Source: Pirellulales bacterium
GTDB lineage: Bacteria; Planctomycetota; Planctomycetia; Pirellulales; UBA1268
Length of the DNA stretch: 43,283 nucleotides
Assembly: GCA_016779265.1 (NCBI GenBank)
Contig: JADHNY010000023.1
Span: forward strand, 1-43,283
Direction of reading: 5' to 3'
Shown here: one piece after another, positions 41,921 to 43,283 of the stretch
How the letters are laid out: each line of letters starts with the position of its first letter
How positions within the stretch are numbered: position 1 is the stretch's first letter
The notes under the pieces: generated by a model
Seen by the model: only the letters and a program-made list of their open reading frames with translations
What the model was told of the DNA's origin: nothing
Databases searched by the model: none
Translations under genes and position numbers: made by a program

Positions 41921-41972
41921 GAGTCGAAGATCTCAATCCCCCGCAGCACACGTTCCCCCTTAGGAGCATCCC

Positions 41973-42968
41973 GTGAAACACCACCTGCAGATTGTCGCCC
42001 TGGTGCTGCTTGCCGTCGCGGCAAGCAGCTTTCCACAAGGCCTTCCCTGCGGTGCGGCCCGCGCGACGGCAGCTGAACCCGACGTCACTCGGATTGTGCT
42101 GATCGCCGGAGAGCCGAGTCATCCGTCTGGTCAGCATGAGTTCAACGCGGGAGCGATTCTGCTAGCCCGGGCAATGAACGAGCAGAGCGGCCTTCCTGTG
42201 CACGTCGATGTGGTCCACAACGGCTGGCCTGAAGATGAAACGATTCTCGATGGTGCTGCGGCCCTGGTGATCTATGCCGACGGCAATGACCGGCATCCCA
42301 CCTTTGGACACGAGGAAACCGTCGATCGGCTGATCGACAGCGGAGTGGGTCTGATGTGCATGCACTACGCCGTTGAAGTTCCCGCTGGACCACGCGGCCG
42401 CTTCTTTCAGAAGTGGATCGGCGGGCATTACGAGGCAGGCTTCTCCTGCAATCCACACTGGACCGCTGACGCGACGCCGGCGAAGAACCACCCCGTCTCA
42501 CGCGGCGTGCCCGCATTTTCGTCAAACGACGAGTGGTATTACCGCATGCGTTGGGCGGAACCGAAGGCCGCTGTTGACCTGCTCACGTCCACTCCCACCC
42601 GAGAAAAGATCAATCGCTACATCCACTGGACGCCCGCCGGCGAAGAGGCTCTCAGCAGCCGTCAGACGCTGATGTGGGCGGTCGAGCGGCCTGACGGCGG
42701 CCGTGGCGTTGGATTCACGGGTGGCCACTGGCATCGCAACTGGGCCGTCGACGATTTCCGCAGACTTACGCTCAATGCAATGGCATGGACAGCCAAGATC
42801 GACGTGCCGGCAGGAGGCGTGCCCTCAGAGCCGATTACGGAGCTGCAGCTCAACGAGAACCTTGACCCGAAAAAGACCATGGTCCGCGTGGCGTTGCCTT
42901 CCGACGATGACCTCACGCAGCCTGCCGCAGAGCCGGTCGAGTTTCGCTGGCCAGGCAAGGCCAACTGA
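41973..42968 (+). CDS. Secreted ThuA-domain protein
   Basis: The 331-residue product has a signal peptide (LQIVALVLLAVAASSF, cleaved about residue 34) and a ThuA-like glutamine-amidotransferase fold. Motifs are RIVLIAGEPSHPSGQHEFNA, LVIYADGNDRHPTFGHEETV, GVGLMCMHYAVEVPAG, and GGHYEAGFSCNPHWT. The C-terminal part includes GGRGVGFTGGHWHRNWAVDD. ThuA proteins occur in sugar-related gene sets and are abundant in planctomycetes, often outside the cytoplasm; the reaction is not settled. It starts about 50 bases after the dehydrogenase on the same strand. Confidence 0.85.
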   Translation: MKHHLQIVALVLLAVAASSFPQGLPCGAARATAAEPDVTRIVLIAGEPSHPSGQHEFNAGAILLARAMNEQSGLPVHVDVVHNGWPEDETILDGAAALVIYADGNDRHPTFGHEETVDRLIDSGVGLMCMHYAVEVPAGPRGRFFQKWIGGHYEAGFSCNPHWTADATPAKNHPVSRGVPAFSSNDEWYYRMRWAEPKAAVDLLTSTPTREKINRYIHWTPAGEEALSSRQTLMWAVERPDGGRGVGFTGGHWHRNWAVDDFRRLTLNAMAWTAKIDVPAGGVPSEPITELQLNENLDPKKTMVRVALPSDDDLTQPAAEPVEFRWPGKAN

Positions 42969-43034
42969 TTTTTCCTGTTTTTGAGGGGATTTTGACGATT
43001 TTTCGGAATATCGCATTTTCTTTTTGAGAGACGG

Positions 43035-43062
43035 TTGACATCCCCCAGTCGGCCGATACATT
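43035..43062 (+). promoter_or_regulatory. Housekeeping-type promoter at the right edge
   Basis: A perfect TTGACA (43035-43040) and TACATT (43057-43062) are separated by 16 bases. Transcription would start near 43070. No coding frame with a good start follows within the window, so the product is either a structured RNA or a gene beyond the edge with a leader of over 200 bases. Confidence 0.6.
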
Positions 43063-43069
43063 TATGTGA

Positions 43070-43283
43070 AGTGATGGCCGGAAAGCAGTTTTTCTGGTCG
43101 ATGTAAGAAGGAGTCAGCTACTGACCGCGTGCGACTGACGTCGCAGCACCTGAAATCTGGCAGCCCGCCCGAGTTTCTCGGGATCGGTTCATGCCTTTCT
43201 TGATTTCAGGATCAGGTCGTAGCTCCGTCTGAGCGGTCTCTTCCGCATCCTTCTGAGCCCTTCCGTTTACGCCGCGGTTTGTC
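43070..43283 (+). other. Structured leader or RNA, cut by the window edge
   Basis: CCTGAAATC (43149-43157) is an exact reverse complement of GATTTCAGG (43202-43210). Inside, CCCGAG and CTCGGG (43168-43182) form a 6-bp hairpin with loop TTT. AAGAAGGAG near 43107 looks like a ribosome-binding site but no start codon follows it closely. I do not recognise a riboswitch class. Confidence 0.4.

Overview
The window is GC-rich bacterial chromosome, most likely from a planctomycete of the Pirellulales type. Evidence: a secreted protein with two CXXCH cytochrome sites of the planctomycete type, a TPR protein carrying two RNA polymerase alpha-CTD-like domains, very large ExbD-like proteins, long secreted proteins of unknown function, and a ThuA-domain protein. 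I see no insertion sequence, prophage, CRISPR array or rRNA, so this reads as core chromosome with lineage-specific genes mixed in.

Layout, left to right. Bases 2-4469 (+): end of gatA, gatB, a SAM hydroxide adenosyltransferase-like gene and bioA. Bases 4532-9859 (-): queC, then a three-gene cluster of one MotA/TolQ/ExbB channel protein and two large ExbD-like proteins. Bases 10038-16920 (+): two lineage-specific single-pass membrane proteins, one pairing a helix-turn-helix with an acidic repeat region, then a two-gene system II cytochrome c biogenesis operon (ResB and CcsA types). Bases 16940-24758 (-): comEC, prmC, prfA, rpmE, a lipoprotein with a degenerate transglutaminase-like core, and kdsA. 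Bases 24759-25482 hold no gene but contain a 48-base palindrome, a near-consensus sigma-54 promoter and a chain of hairpins with two U-tracts, then the promoter of a tRNA-Thr gene. Bases 25483-28401 (+): tRNA-Thr(CGU), the TPR/alpha-CTD protein and a DUF4912 protein with a histone-H1-like tail. Bases 28402-28860 appear to encode a long structured RNA closed by a stem of about 29 base pairs. Bases 28861-31619 (-): the cytochrome protein, a zinc-ribbon membrane protein and a small membrane protein. Then an alpha/beta hydrolase (+), a secreted protein of unknown function (-), a polytopic membrane protein and argG (-, overlapping ends), pyruvate kinase (-), a short-chain dehydrogenase (+) and a ThuA protein (+). 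The last 315 bases carry a good promoter and inverted repeats but no visible gene.

The housekeeping genes cover translation (gatAB, prfA, prmC, rpmE, tRNA-Thr, and queC for tRNA modification), biotin, arginine, KDO and glycolysis. The less ordinary content is the two non-coding loci near 25.0-25.3 kb and 28.5-28.8 kb, the ExbB/ExbD/ExbD cluster and the TPR/double alpha-CTD protein. No search or folding program was run; identities rest on motifs recognised by eye, and the ncRNA calls rest on base complementarity and promoter-like sequences.
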